A stretch of DNA of 64,000 bases from assembly GCA_903898675.1 (NCBI GenBank), contig CAIUGM010000022.1, positions 124,001 through 188,000 of the forward strand, given 5' to 3'. Made by a program: the position numbers and the translations under genes. Below are positions 1 to 8,113 of the stretch, piece after piece. Every line of letters starts with the position of its first letter. Within the stretch, counting starts at the first letter, position 1. Source of the stretch: an uncultured Verrucomicrobiota bacterium (GTDB lineage: Bacteria > Verrucomicrobiota > Verrucomicrobiia > Opitutales > Opitutaceae). The notes beneath the pieces were generated by a model, which made no database searches, was not told the DNA's origin, and saw only the letters and a list, made by a program, of their open reading frames with translations.

Positions 1-141
1 GCCGGCGCCCTGGTGGGCATCGGCCACAACGGCACCGCCGTCCCCATGACTGCCGGCGTGGCACTCTGCGCGCTGGGGAGCTGGACCGTCTGGCACACGC
101 TCGGCCGGGCGGCCCGCCGACCGGGTCCGCAACATGCGTAA
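1..141 (+). CDS. Bcr/CflA-like MFS drug efflux transporter, C-terminal fragment
   Basis: The window opens inside an open frame that runs 46 codons to a TAA at 139-141. The visible residues contain a Gly/Ala-rich membrane segment (GIGHNGTAVPMTAGVAL), a second hydrophobic stretch and a basic tail. The loop-plus-helix pattern resembles the last transmembrane hairpin of Bcr/CflA-type drug:proton antiporters of the major facilitator superfamily, which export small toxic molecules across the inner membrane. Only the tail is present, so the family call is an inference; any polytopic exporter with a similar end would fit. Confidence 0.5.
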   Translation, partial: AGALVGIGHNGTAVPMTAGVALCALGSWTVWHTLGRAARRPGPQHA

Positions 142-167
142 GCCGGGCCCGGTCGCGTAGCACCGGA

Positions 168-195
168 TTGCACTTTTGCACCGGCGGGCTAGGGT
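168..195 (+). promoter_or_regulatory. Candidate promoter of the VOC gene, -10 box 6 nt from the ATG
   Basis: TTGCAC at 168-173 and TAGGGT at 190-195 are separated by 16 nt. Only 6 nt lie between the -10 box and the ATG at 202, so a transcript would begin at or next to the start codon. The -10 match is weak (T, A and last T of TATAAT). Confidence 0.3.
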
Positions 196-201
196 TTGGT
201 C

Positions 202-693
202 ATGCCTGAGAAAAACCCGCCCATTGACGCCGGTGTCCGCATCGGCCACGTCCACCTGAAGGTGGCCAACCTGCAGCGCGCGCTCGACTTTTATGTCGGC
301 GTCCTCGGCTTCGAGCTCGTGCAGCGCTACGGCACGCAGGCGGCATTTATTTCAGCCGGCGGCTACCATCACCACCTCGGGCTCAACACCTGGGAGAGCC
401 TGGGCGGTACGCCGCCGCCGCCCGGCACCACGGGGCTTTACCACACGGCGATTCTCTACCCGACCCGCGCGGCGCTCGCGGATGCCCTGCGGCGCCTCGT
501 CAAGGCCGGCATTCCCCTCGACGGCGCCTCCGACCATGGCGTCAGCGAGGCGCTGTACCTGCACGATCCCGACCACAACGGCGTCGAGCTCTACTGGGAC
601 CGGCCCAAGGAGCAATGGCCGCGCACCCCCGCGGGTGAACTCTCGATGGTCACGGCCCCGCTGGACCTGAAAGCCCTGCTGGCGGAGAAGTGA
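202..693 (+). CDS. VOC (glyoxalase/extradiol dioxygenase fold) family protein
   Basis: A 163-residue protein of the vicinal oxygen chelate superfamily, whose members use a divalent metal for isomerisation, ring cleavage or resistance reactions. The first beta-alpha-beta module begins RIGHVHLKV and contains candidate metal ligands H16/H18; the second module supplies H81 (LYHTAI) and E129 (GVELYWDRP), a plausible 2-His-1-Glu site. The motif DPDHNGVELYWDRP is typical of the CatE-like single-chain group. ATG at 202 is chosen over an in-frame TTG at 196. The neighbours on the other strand are a SRPBCC protein and a WYL regulator, a combination often seen with VOC genes. The substrate cannot be told from sequence. 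Confidence 0.85.
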   Translation: MPEKNPPIDAGVRIGHVHLKVANLQRALDFYVGVLGFELVQRYGTQAAFISAGGYHHHLGLNTWESLGGTPPPPGTTGLYHTAILYPTRAALADALRRLVKAGIPLDGASDHGVSEALYLHDPDHNGVELYWDRPKEQWPRTPAGELSMVTAPLDLKALLAEK

Positions 694-713
694 GGGCCTC
701 CCGCCCTCCTCCC

Positions 714-1160
714 TCAATTCAACCCCAGCTCGAGCAGGTGGGGCGCCGTGTCCGGGGCGTGGACTTCGCCGCCGCCAAAGCGGCGCAAAAGACTGCGGGT
801 CGCGGCCAGCCAGAGTTCATAGCGCCGCTCAAAGGCCTCCGCCGCCTGGTCCGGCGCCTCGATCACCGTGATGCTGACCAGGGTTCGCCGCGGCGAGAGC
901 GCGAACACGCGGATCGGGGTGGGCGTCATCCGTTCCGGCAGCGGGCCGGCCCGCAGGTCGATGACCCCGGTGCCGGCACTCGTCTCCATGTCCACCACCT
1001 GGTCGCCGTCCGCCGTCAGTGCCCACCAGCGGCCGCGCAGCAGGGAGATGGTTTCGCAGTAGCCGGCGGACCACTTGGGCAGGTTTTCGATGTCGGCGAG
1101 AAAATTAAAAACGGCGTCGCGCGGGGCGGAAACCGTGAGGGCAAGCGTGCGGATAGTCAT
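714..1160 (-). CDS. SRPBCC (START-like) domain protein
   Basis: A 148-residue protein with the N-terminal pattern of SRPBCC/polyketide-cyclase-like proteins: a beta strand, then VSAPRDAVFNFLADIENLPKWSAGYCETI, where a short helix and the Pro-Lys-Trp turn precede the antiparallel sheet. The rest alternates strands (GRWWALTADGDQV, TRVFAL-like) and ends in a long helix rich in Ala/Arg. The family binds hydrophobic ligands in a deep cavity; a specific ligand is not evident. ATG at 1160 is preferred to one at 1193 because the shorter start begins directly at the first strand. A perfect inverted repeat at 1200-1217 lies about 40 nt upstream, and the WYL regulator gene is next upstream on the same strand. 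Confidence 0.75.
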   Translation of the reverse strand: MTIRTLALTVSAPRDAVFNFLADIENLPKWSAGYCETISLLRGRWWALTADGDQVVDMETSAGTGVIDLRAGPLPERMTPTPIRVFALSPRRTLVSITVIEAPDQAAEAFERRYELWLAATRSLLRRFGGGEVHAPDTAPHLLELGLN

Positions 1161-1199
1161 GGGGAGCGTGGGATTGAGCCGCCATGTTAGCACGGGCCA

Positions 1200-1217
1200 C
1201 TGACAGCATTATGTCAG
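1200..1217. promoter_or_regulatory. Candidate operator, perfect inverted repeat CTGACA-N6-TGTCAG
   Basis: Six-base arms CTGACA (1200-1205) and TGTCAG (1212-1217) flank GCATTA. The site is 40 nt upstream of the SRPBCC start codon and next to the gene of a DNA-binding WYL regulator, so it is a natural candidate operator for that regulator. The link is inferred from position and symmetry. Confidence 0.5.
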
Positions 1218-1227
1218 GAGGGATGAA

Positions 1228-1250
1228 GCAGCCGCGCGCGGCTGCGTTTT
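1228..1250 (+). repeat. 18-bp perfect palindrome followed by a short T run
   Basis: GCAGCCGCG (1228-1236) is followed directly by its complement CGCGGCTGC (1237-1245) and then GTTTT. It resembles an intrinsic terminator on the plus strand, but no plus-strand gene ends nearby, so it may simply be part of the repeat-rich gap. Confidence 0.35.
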
Positions 1251-1257
1251 AAGAGGA

Positions 1258-1323
1258 GTAAGGTTTAAGCTGTAAGCCAAAAGACCGCTGCCCATTGCGC
1301 CCGGTTCCGGGCTTAAGCCTTAC
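1258..1323. repeat. Imperfect inverted repeat, 13-nt arms
   Basis: GTAAGGTTTAAGC (1258-1270) and GCTTAAGCCTTAC (1311-1323) are complementary with one mismatch. The sequence in and after it is made of degenerate TAAG/CTTA units. It fills the gap after the WYL regulator stop codon and resembles the other intergenic inverted repeats of this window in architecture, not in sequence. Confidence 0.5.
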
Positions 1324-1353
1324 CCCTTAAAACTTATCCCCTAAGCTACGCTC

Positions 1354-2307
1354 CTACTCCGCATGCAGGGCGGTGATCTTCGCGGCCTCGGTCCGCACCA
1401 GGCGGCGGAGCTTCGCGGGGGCGAGGGCCTCGGCGTCGCCGCCGAACGACAGGAGCCAGCGCGCCATCCACTCGAACGACCAGGCAAACAGCGCGAACTC
1501 CGCGCCGCCGTCGCGCGACTTTTCCTCGATGAGCGTGGCGTAGCATTCGCGCCGTGCGCGCTCCTGCGCCCGGCCGGCGAACCAGACGCGCACCGGGATG
1601 GTCTGGTCGCGCGCGACGGATTCCTTCATGTGCTTCGCGAGGGAGAAATCGGGCCGCGGCGGGAAAACCACCGGGGTCAGCTCGAGCCGGCGGATCCGGT
1701 CGACGCGGAAATGCCGGTAGTCCTGCCGCAGCCGGCACCACGCCACGAGGTACCAGGCGCCGCCATAAAAAACCATCCCGAGCGGGTCGACGTCGCGCGC
1801 CGTGTCGGTCTCCTGCCCCCGGCCCCGGTAATCCATGCGCAACACGCGCCGCAGCACGACCCCCTGCTGCACCGGCACCAGCCAGCGCTGCGCCGCGGCC
1901 TCGGGCGCGACCTGGTCCGAGCGGCCGTAGACCAGCGTGCGCTGCGTCAGCCGTTCAATGTGATCCTGCCGGTCGCGCGGCAGCACCGCGCGCAGCTTGT
2001 CCAGCGCCGAGACCGTCGGCGCGTGCAGCGAGGCGTCGGTGAACTGCTTCGCCAGCTCGCCGCCGACAAAGAGTGCGGTGGCCTCCTCGGCGGTGAACAT
2101 GACCGGCGGCAGCTGGTAACCCTTCATCAGGCAGTACCCCACGCCCGCCTCGCCCGAGATCGGCACGCCGGCCTCGCCCAGCGCGGCGATGTCCCGGTAG
2201 ACCGTGCGGATGTTGACCGAGAAATGCGTCGCCAGCTCCTCCGCGCGCACAACCCGCCGCCCTTGCAGGTGCAGCACCATCGCGACGAGCCGGTCGGTTC
2301 GATTCAT
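1354..2307 (-). CDS. WYL-domain transcriptional regulator, YafY family
   Basis: A 317-residue DNA-binding regulator. Residues 1-60 form a DeoR-type winged helix (NRTDRLVAMVLHLQGRR, then the recognition region SVNIRTVYRDIAAL). Residues about 145-215 form the WYL ligand-sensing domain with the diagnostic W185-Y186-L187 in GAWYLVAW and the HFRVDRI strand. The length fits the YafY type, which usually controls adjacent VOC/SRPBCC-type genes; both lie next door, and a CTGACA-N6-TGTCAG palindrome precedes the SRPBCC gene. The start at 2307 begins at the canonical first helix. A candidate promoter with a -10 box 8 nt from the ATG lies at 2316-2344. The ligand is unknown. Confidence 0.9.
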   Translation of the reverse strand: MNRTDRLVAMVLHLQGRRVVRAEELATHFSVNIRTVYRDIAALGEAGVPISGEAGVGYCLMKGYQLPPVMFTAEEATALFVGGELAKQFTDASLHAPTVSALDKLRAVLPRDRQDHIERLTQRTLVYGRSDQVAPEAAAQRWLVPVQQGVVLRRVLRMDYRGRGQETDTARDVDPLGMVFYGGAWYLVAWCRLRQDYRHFRVDRIRRLELTPVVFPPRPDFSLAKHMKESVARDQTIPVRVWFAGRAQERARRECYATLIEEKSRDGGAEFALFAWSFEWMARWLLSFGGDAEALAPAKLRRLVRTEAAKITALHAE

Positions 2308-2315
2308 GGCTGGCG

Positions 2316-2344
2316 ATTAGGGACGTGCGGGCGGCGGACGTCAC
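2316..2344 (-). promoter_or_regulatory. Candidate promoter of the WYL regulator gene
   Basis: Read on the minus strand: GTGACG (2339-2344), 17-nt spacer, CCTAAT (2316-2321), then 8 nt to the ATG at 2307. Each box matches 4 of 6 consensus positions, with ideal spacing. Transcription would start within a base or two of the ATG. Confidence 0.45.
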
Positions 2345-2427
2345 CGCAAAATTGACGCGCCCGGTCCAAGAAAGCCCGAATTCTGCGGAAAGGCGCAACC
2401 CGCTCCGCCGCCCCCGGTCCAAAGGGA

Positions 2428-3216
2428 GTGAAGAAGCCCACGCGTCCCCGTCCGGCCGGTCGTCCGGTCAATGCCCTGGTGGCCGCGCTGCGCAGCATTC
2501 CCCGCGGCCGCTATGTGGCGGGCCTGCTCGGGCTCACCGCGCTGGTCGTGGCGCGCTCCTTCATCGGCGCGCAGGTGCGGTTCGACTGGTTCATGGAGAA
2601 CGCCCTCGTGGCGATCGTCGGCGCCGCGCTCGTCCTCGGGTACCGGCGCATGCCGCTTTCCCGCGTGAGCTACACGCTGATCTTCCTCTTCACCTGCCTG
2701 CACGAGATTGGCGCGCACTGGACCTATGCGCATGTGCCCTACGACGAGTGGTGGCGGAAGCTTTTCGGCGCGACCCTCAACTCCCAGCTCGGCTTCACCC
2801 GCAACAATTTCGACCGCCTCGTGCATTTTTGCTACGGGTTCCTCCTGGCCTACCCGATCCGCGAGGTTTTCCTGCGCATCGCCAACGTGCGCGGTTTCTG
2901 GGGTTATTTTCTCCCGCTGGATTTCACCATGAGCACGTCGATGATGTACGAGCTCATCGAGTGGGTCACGGCCGAGACCGTCGGCAGCAACGCCGGCAAC
3001 GATTTCCTCGGCTCGCAGGGTGACATCTGGGATTCGCAAAAGGACATGGCGACGGCCTCGCTCGGCGCGCTGATCGCGATGACCGTCATCGCGCTGGTCA
3101 CCTGGCACTACAAGCGGGACTTCGCCCGCGAGTTTGCCGAAAGCCTGCGGGTGAAGAGTTCCACCCCGCTGGGCGAGGACGAGATGGCACGGATCCAGAG
3201 TTCGGGCGGACGATGA
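2428..3216 (+). CDS. DUF2238 (YjdF-like) integral membrane protein
   Basis: A 262-residue polytopic membrane protein. Hydrophobic segments follow a basic N-terminus (KKPTRPRPAGR), and conserved-looking acidic and aromatic motifs sit between helices: CLHEIGAHWTYAHVPYDEW, FDRLVHFCYGFLLAYPIRE and YELIEWVTAETVG, ending with GSQGDIWDSQKDMATASLGA. These match the DUF2238/YjdF family, whose function is not established. The start is a GTG at 2428, overlapping a purine-rich AAAGGGAG stretch; a shorter start cannot be excluded. The gene is divergent from the WYL regulator with 120 nt between them. Confidence 0.8.
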   Translation: MKKPTRPRPAGRPVNALVAALRSIPRGRYVAGLLGLTALVVARSFIGAQVRFDWFMENALVAIVGAALVLGYRRMPLSRVSYTLIFLFTCLHEIGAHWTYAHVPYDEWWRKLFGATLNSQLGFTRNNFDRLVHFCYGFLLAYPIREVFLRIANVRGFWGYFLPLDFTMSTSMMYELIEWVTAETVGSNAGNDFLGSQGDIWDSQKDMATASLGALIAMTVIALVTWHYKRDFAREFAESLRVKSSTPLGEDEMARIQSSGGR

Positions 3217-3307
3217 GGAGGCACGCGCGTCTTGGGCGGAGGCGGCCGGCCGGCCGGGACAATAAAATCGAACCAAGTTAGATTTTCCGGGATCCAACCA
3301 ATCACAC

Positions 3308-4441
3308 GTGAACAGCATCGAAATCGTCGTCGTCCTCCTCCTCTTGTTCATGGCCGTGCCGGATGCCTGCCGGTGGCTGCAGCGGCCGGCGCTGGTCTAT
3401 CCGGCGTTTGTGGTCTTCGGCCTGCTGCTCGGCCCGCTGCTCGAACCCGAGGTCGCGACCATGATCATCCAGGCGGGCGAGATCGGTTTCCTCCTCCTGC
3501 TGTTCGAGGTGGGCCTCGAGATCGACCTGCCCCGCCCGGCCAAGCTGGTGCGACCCGCGGTCTACATGGCGCGCTGGGTCCTGGTGCAGTACCCGGTCGT
3601 GCTCGCGCTGGCGCGGTTCGCCGGGCTGGGCTGGCTGGAATCCTTCGTCGCGGCCGCCGCCATCACCGGCTGTTCCGTGGGCATGGCGCACGCCGCGTGG
3701 AAACATTATCCTGACCTCTCCGAAAACACCCGGGCGTTCGTGCTCCGCGTGATGGTGCTGCTGGAGGTGCTCACCATCGTCCTGCTGTCCGTGGAGACCG
3801 CGGTGCTCGGGCACGGCATCTCGTGGCTGTTCGCCTTCAAGATCATCGGCATCACCCTGGCGGTCTTTCTCTGCAGCCGCGTGGCGGAGCCGATGGCCCA
3901 GGTGCTGCAGAAGGTGCTGGCAAAAACCACCCACTGGCGGCTGCACTTTGTCGCGCTGCTCGTGCTGGCCGTGTGCGCCGTGGGCGAACGGCTCGGGCTG
4001 GCTGGACCCAAGACGGCGTTCTTCCTCGGCTTGTTCATGAGCCGGGTGGAGCATAACGGCAAACACCTCGAGGAATACCTCGCCCCGATCAGCCAGCGCT
4101 TCCTGATCCCGATTTTCTTCGTCGCCCTGGGCACGCAGATTCCGCTCCGGCTGGTTTTTTCAACGGCCGGGCTGCTCGCGGCCGCGGCCGCCGCCCTGCT
4201 CATCGCCATGCGCGAGGTGCTCCACCGGCGCTGGCTGCCCAGTGGCGGCGACGCCCGGGCCTACCTGCTGTTCTGCCCGAGCCTCACCATGGTCGCCCTC
4301 GCCGCCAGCTCGATGCTGCACGCGGGGGTGGCGGCCGAACAGGCGGCGTGGGTCGTCCTCACCGGTTTGTTCATCACGATCACGGCGGTATTTGCCCTGC
4401 CCCCATCGGCAGGCAGCGCGACGGAACCGGCCTCCGGTTGA
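3308..4441 (+). CDS. Kef-type cation:proton antiporter (CPA2 family)
   Basis: A 377-residue membrane protein with about ten hydrophobic segments, similar to the membrane half of CPA2 exchangers that swap K+ or Na+ for H+ across the inner membrane. Typical features are the early FEVGLEIDLPR segment after a glycine-rich helix (AGEIGFLLLL), the ITGCSVGMAHAAW segment, and LGLAGPKTAFFLGLFMSR near the middle. There is no C-terminal TrkA-N (NAD-binding) domain, so the protein is a minimal exchanger. The start is GTG at 3308, since no ATG occurs near the first helix. It stands alone, 92 nt after the DUF2238 gene. Confidence 0.8.
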   Translation: MNSIEIVVVLLLLFMAVPDACRWLQRPALVYPAFVVFGLLLGPLLEPEVATMIIQAGEIGFLLLLFEVGLEIDLPRPAKLVRPAVYMARWVLVQYPVVLALARFAGLGWLESFVAAAAITGCSVGMAHAAWKHYPDLSENTRAFVLRVMVLLEVLTIVLLSVETAVLGHGISWLFAFKIIGITLAVFLCSRVAEPMAQVLQKVLAKTTHWRLHFVALLVLAVCAVGERLGLAGPKTAFFLGLFMSRVEHNGKHLEEYLAPISQRFLIPIFFVALGTQIPLRLVFSTAGLLAAAAAALLIAMREVLHRRWLPSGGDARAYLLFCPSLTMVALAASSMLHAGVAAEQAAWVVLTGLFITITAVFALPPSAGSATEPASG

Positions 4442-4513
4442 TGCCCGACACAGCCGAAAAGGCGATCCGGGCAAAAAACATAAAGCCTCACGGGCAAAAG
4501 GCTTAGGTTTGCC

Positions 4514-4532
4514 TATTTCGGCCGACGAAATA
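4514..4532. promoter_or_regulatory. Perfect 7-bp hairpin upstream of cluster A
   Basis: TATTTCG (4514-4520) and CGAAATA (4526-4532) are exact complements around GCCGA, 45 nt before the first gene of cluster A. A second short hairpin (AAGCCT/AGGCTT) precedes it. The 135-nt gap matches no riboswitch I know; an operator or leader hairpin is possible. Confidence 0.35.
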
Positions 4533-4576
4533 CCCTATTGCGGCCCGTCTCCTGCTAGCTACCCGTCTTCGCCCCC

Positions 4577-7500
4577 ATGGCCATTCACGCCGCTCTTCAC
4601 CACAAGACCTCCTATACCTATGACCGGCTCGTGACGCTCGGGCCCCAGGTGGTCCGGTTACGGCCGGCGCCGCATTGCCGCACCCGGATCGTGAGCTACT
4701 CGCTCAAGGTCGAGCCGGCCGGCCATTTCCTCAACTGGCAGCAGGACCCGCACAGCAACTACCTGGCGCGCCTCGTCTTCCCCGAAAAGGTCCGGCAGTT
4801 CTCCGTCACCGTGGACGTCGTGGCGGAAATGGCCGTCTACAACCCGTTCGACTTCTTCCTCGAGCCGTACGCGGAGAAATTTCCATTCACCTACGACAAG
4901 AAGCTCGCCACCGAGCTTTCCCCCTTTCTCCGCCGGCACCCGCGCAAAACCCGGTTCGGCGAGCTGGTCGCCTCGCTCGACCTCACGCCCCGGCGCACGA
5001 TCGATTTCCTCGTCGAGCTGAACAGCCGCATCAACTCGCTCGTCAAGTACGTCATCCGGCTCGAGCCCGGCGTGCAGACGCCCGAGCAGACCCTCACCCT
5101 CGGCAGCGGCTCCTGCCGCGACTCCGCCTGGCTGCTCGTGAACACGCTCCGCCACGCCGGCCTCGCCGCTCGTTTCGTTTCGGGCTACCTCATCCAGCTG
5201 AAGTCCGACGTGAAGTCCCTCGACGGCCCGTCGGGCACCGAGAAGGACTTCACCGACCTGCACGCGTGGTGCGAAGTCTACCTGCCCGGCGCCGGCTGGA
5301 TCGGCCTCGACGCCACCTCCGGCCTGCTCGCCGGCGAGGGCCACATTCCCCTCGCCTGCTCGCCCGAGCCGTCCGGCGCCGCGCCGATCTCCGGGGCGGT
5401 CGATGACGCCGAGGTTGAATTCGGCTTCGAGATGGATGTGACCCGCATCTACGAGTCCCCGCGCGTCACCAAGCCCTACACCGACGAGCAGTGGACCCAG
5501 ATCGCCACCCTCGGCCACGCGATCGACGCCGACCTGAACAGGAACGACGTCCGCCTGACGATGGGCGGCGAGCCGACGTTCGTTTCCTCGGACGATCCCG
5601 ACGGCCCCGAGTGGAATTTCACGGCGGTCTCGCACAAGAAGCGCGACCTCTCCGGCCGGTTGATCAAGCGCCTGCGGACGAAATTCGCGCCCGGCGCGCT
5701 GCTGCACTACGGCCAGGGCAAGTGGTACCCCGGCGAGCCGCTCCCGCGTTACGCCCTCGCCGCCTACTGGCGCAAGGACGGCGTGCCGATCTGGAAGGAC
5801 GACGACCTCATCGCCGACGAGGCGCGCAACTACGGCCACGGCCCGAAGGAGGCGAAGGAACTCGCCACCCGCATCGCGCACGTCATCGGCGTCAACCCGA
5901 AGCACCTGGTGACCGGCTACGAGGACGCCTTCTACTACACATGGAAGGAGCGTCGGCTGCCGTCGAACGTCACGCCCGAGAAATCCAACCTGAAGGACAA
6001 GCAGGAGCGCGAGCGCATCGCGCGGCTGTTCCAGGAAGGCCTTGGCACCCCCGCGGGCTACGCCCTGCCGGTCAAGCGCGCGGTCTACGGCAACCAGGCG
6101 GGCTGGATGTCCGGCGCGTGGTTCCTGCGCGATGACGACACGCTCTGGCTCATCCCCGGCGATTCCCCGATGGGCCTGCGCCTGCCGGTCGACTCGATCC
6201 CGTGGGTCGCGGAGAAGGATTACCCGTGGCTCTGGCCGCAGGACCCCTCGCAAAAATTCGCCGACCTGCCCAGGGATTTTCCCTACCGCCCCCGGCCCGA
6301 GTTGAGCGGCCAGCGCTTCCGCGCGGGCCCCGCCGAGCCCACCCGCGCCGGCTACGGCCCGGGCCAGCGCGCGCAGCAGCTGGGCGAACACCAACCGGTG
6401 CTCAAGCTCCCCGACCTGCCGCCGGAGCTCGACCCGAACCGCCGGCCCCGGCAGGGCGAGAGCGCGCCGAACGTCATCCGCACCGCACTGTGCGTGCAGC
6501 CGCGCGACGGCCGCCTGCACGTGTTCATGCCGCCGGTGCCGCAGACGGAGGATTACCTCGACCTGATCGCCGGCATCGAGACCGCGGTCAGCGAGATGGG
6601 CGTGCCCGTCATCATCGAGGGCGAGACGCCCCCGAAGGACCCGCGCCTCAACAAGCTCGCCGTCACCCCCGACCCCGGCGTCATCGAGGTCAACATGCAC
6701 CCGAGCAAGAGCTGGGACGAACTCGTCGAGCGCACGACCACCGTGTACGAGGAAGCGCGCCAGACGCGGCTCGGCACGGAGAAATTCATGGTGGACGGCC
6801 GCCACACCGGCACCGGCGGCGGCAACCACATCATCCTCGGCGGCGAGACCCCGGCCGACTCGCCCATCCTGCGCCGCCCCGACCTGCTGCGCTCGCTGCT
6901 CACCTACTGGCAGAACCATCCGTCGCTCAGCTACCTTTTCTCCGGCCTCTTCATCGGCCCGACCTCGCAGGCCCCGCGCATCGACGAGGCGCGCAACGAC
7001 AGCCTCTACGAGCTCGAGATCGCGTTCCACGAGATGGAGCGCCAGGTCGGCGGCGGCGGCGCGTGCCCGCCCTGGCTGGTCGACCGGCTCTTCCGCAACC
7101 TGCTCACCGACGCCAGCGGCAACGCCCACCGCGCCGAGTTCAGCATCGACAAGCTGTACGCCCCCGACAGCCCCACCGGCCGGCTCGGCCTGCTGGAGAT
7201 GCGCGCCTTCGAGATGCCGCCGCACGCGCAGATGAGCCTCGCCCAGCACCTGTTGCTGCGCGGGCTCGTGAGCAAGTTCTGGACGCAGCCGTACAAGAAC
7301 GACCTCGTCCGCTGGGGCACCGACATCCACGACCGCTGGATGCTGCCGCACTTCTGCCAGACGGATTTCGGGGACGTCATCAACGACCTCCGCGCGGCCG
7401 GCTACCCGTTCCAGGCCGACTGGTTCGCCCCGCACTTTGAATTCCGCTTCCCGCGCATCGGCGATCTCGCCGCGCGCAACATCGAGCTCGAGCTGCGCAC

Positions 7501-8008
7501 CGCGCTGGAGCCGTGGCACGTGCTCGGCGAGGAAGGCAGCGCGGCCGGCACCGTGCGCTACGTGGACAGTTCGCTCGAGCGCCTGCAGGTCAAGGCCCGC
7601 GGGCTGACCGGCGACCGTTTCGCCCTCGCGGTGAACGGCCACCGCATCCCGCTGCACCCGACCGGCGTCAATGGCGAGGCCGTGGCCGGCGTGCGCTACC
7701 GGGCGTGGCAGCCGCCCAACGCGCTGCAGCCCACCATCGGCGTGCATGCGCCGCTGACCTTCGACCTCGTCGACACCTGGAACCAGCGTTCCCTCGGCGG
7801 CTGCGTGTACCATGTGGCCCACCCCGGCGGCCGCAGCTACGACACCTTCCCGGTGAATTCCTACGAGGCCGAGAGCCGCCGGCTCGCGCGCTTCCTTCCC
7901 TTCGGCCACACGCCGGGCGGCGTGCCGTTCAGCCTCCCGCGCGAGGTCGCCCCGGGCCTGCCCTACACCCTCGATCTCCGCGAACCCAACCGGATCGCGC
8001 GGCGGTGA
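4577..8008 (+). CDS. Giant transglutaminase-DUF2126 (putative amidoligase) fusion, cluster A
   Basis: A 1143-residue two-part protein. Residues 1-85 are the transglutaminase N-terminal beta domain (HHKTSYTYDRLVTLGPQVVRLRP), followed by the papain-like transglutaminase core with triad C180 (GSGSCRDSAWL), H229 (DLHAWCEVY) and D245 (GLDATSG). From about residue 300 to the end lies DUF2126, annotated in domain databases as a putative amidoligase, with LTMGGEPTFVS, the Gly-rich GRHTGTGGGNHIILGG and NHPSLSYLFSGLFIGPTSQ. The two activities would cleave and form amide bonds. It is the first gene of a three-gene cluster (105 nt to the next gene). No signal peptide is visible, so it is probably cytoplasmic. 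The substrate is unknown. Confidence 0.9.
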   Translation: MAIHAALHHKTSYTYDRLVTLGPQVVRLRPAPHCRTRIVSYSLKVEPAGHFLNWQQDPHSNYLARLVFPEKVRQFSVTVDVVAEMAVYNPFDFFLEPYAEKFPFTYDKKLATELSPFLRRHPRKTRFGELVASLDLTPRRTIDFLVELNSRINSLVKYVIRLEPGVQTPEQTLTLGSGSCRDSAWLLVNTLRHAGLAARFVSGYLIQLKSDVKSLDGPSGTEKDFTDLHAWCEVYLPGAGWIGLDATSGLLAGEGHIPLACSPEPSGAAPISGAVDDAEVEFGFEMDVTRIYESPRVTKPYTDEQWTQIATLGHAIDADLNRNDVRLTMGGEPTFVSSDDPDGPEWNFTAVSHKKRDLSGRLIKRLRTKFAPGALLHYGQGKWYPGEPLPRYALAAYWRKDGVPIWKDDDLIADEARNYGHGPKEAKELATRIAHVIGVNPKHLVTGYEDAFYYTWKERRLPSNVTPEKSNLKDKQERERIARLFQEGLGTPAGYALPVKRAVYGNQAGWMSGAWFLRDDDTLWLIPGDSPMGLRLPVDSIPWVAEKDYPWLWPQDPSQKFADLPRDFPYRPRPELSGQRFRAGPAEPTRAGYGPGQRAQQLGEHQPVLKLPDLPPELDPNRRPRQGESAPNVIRTALCVQPRDGRLHVFMPPVPQTEDYLDLIAGIETAVSEMGVPVIIEGETPPKDPRLNKLAVTPDPGVIEVNMHPSKSWDELVERTTTVYEEARQTRLGTEKFMVDGRHTGTGGGNHIILGGETPADSPILRRPDLLRSLLTYWQNHPSLSYLFSGLFIGPTSQAPRIDEARNDSLYELEIAFHEMERQVGGGGACPPWLVDRLFRNLLTDASGNAHRAEFSIDKLYAPDSPTGRLGLLEMRAFEMPPHAQMSLAQHLLLRGLVSKFWTQPYKNDLVRWGTDIHDRWMLPHFCQTDFGDVINDLRAAGYPFQADWFAPHFEFRFPRIGDLAARNIELELRTALEPWHVLGEEGSAAGTVRYVDSSLERLQVKARGLTGDRFALAVNGHRIPLHPTGVNGEAVAGVRYRAWQPPNALQPTIGVHAPLTFDLVDTWNQRSLGGCVYHVAHPGGRSYDTFPVNSYEAESRRLARFLPFGHTPGGVPFSLPREVAPGLPYTLDLREPNRIARR

Positions 8009-8113
8009 GAGAAAGAGAACGAACGAAAGTCAGCCGCTGATCCGGACTTCTCCACCGCGAAATGACCGTTGCTAGCCCGGGACCAAGCCCCCTAACTTCC
8101 GCGGCCCAGTCCG

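Noticed and set aside
4442-4576. Possible riboswitch upstream of cluster A
   Set aside because: Two small hairpins are real, but the conserved cores of c-di-GMP, cobalamin or other common riboswitches are not present.
4658-7909. 1083-codon open frame on the minus strand opposite the transglutaminase-DUF2126 gene
   Set aside because: The opposite strand encodes an intact enzyme with catalytic motifs; the long frame is a by-product of high GC and third-position bias.
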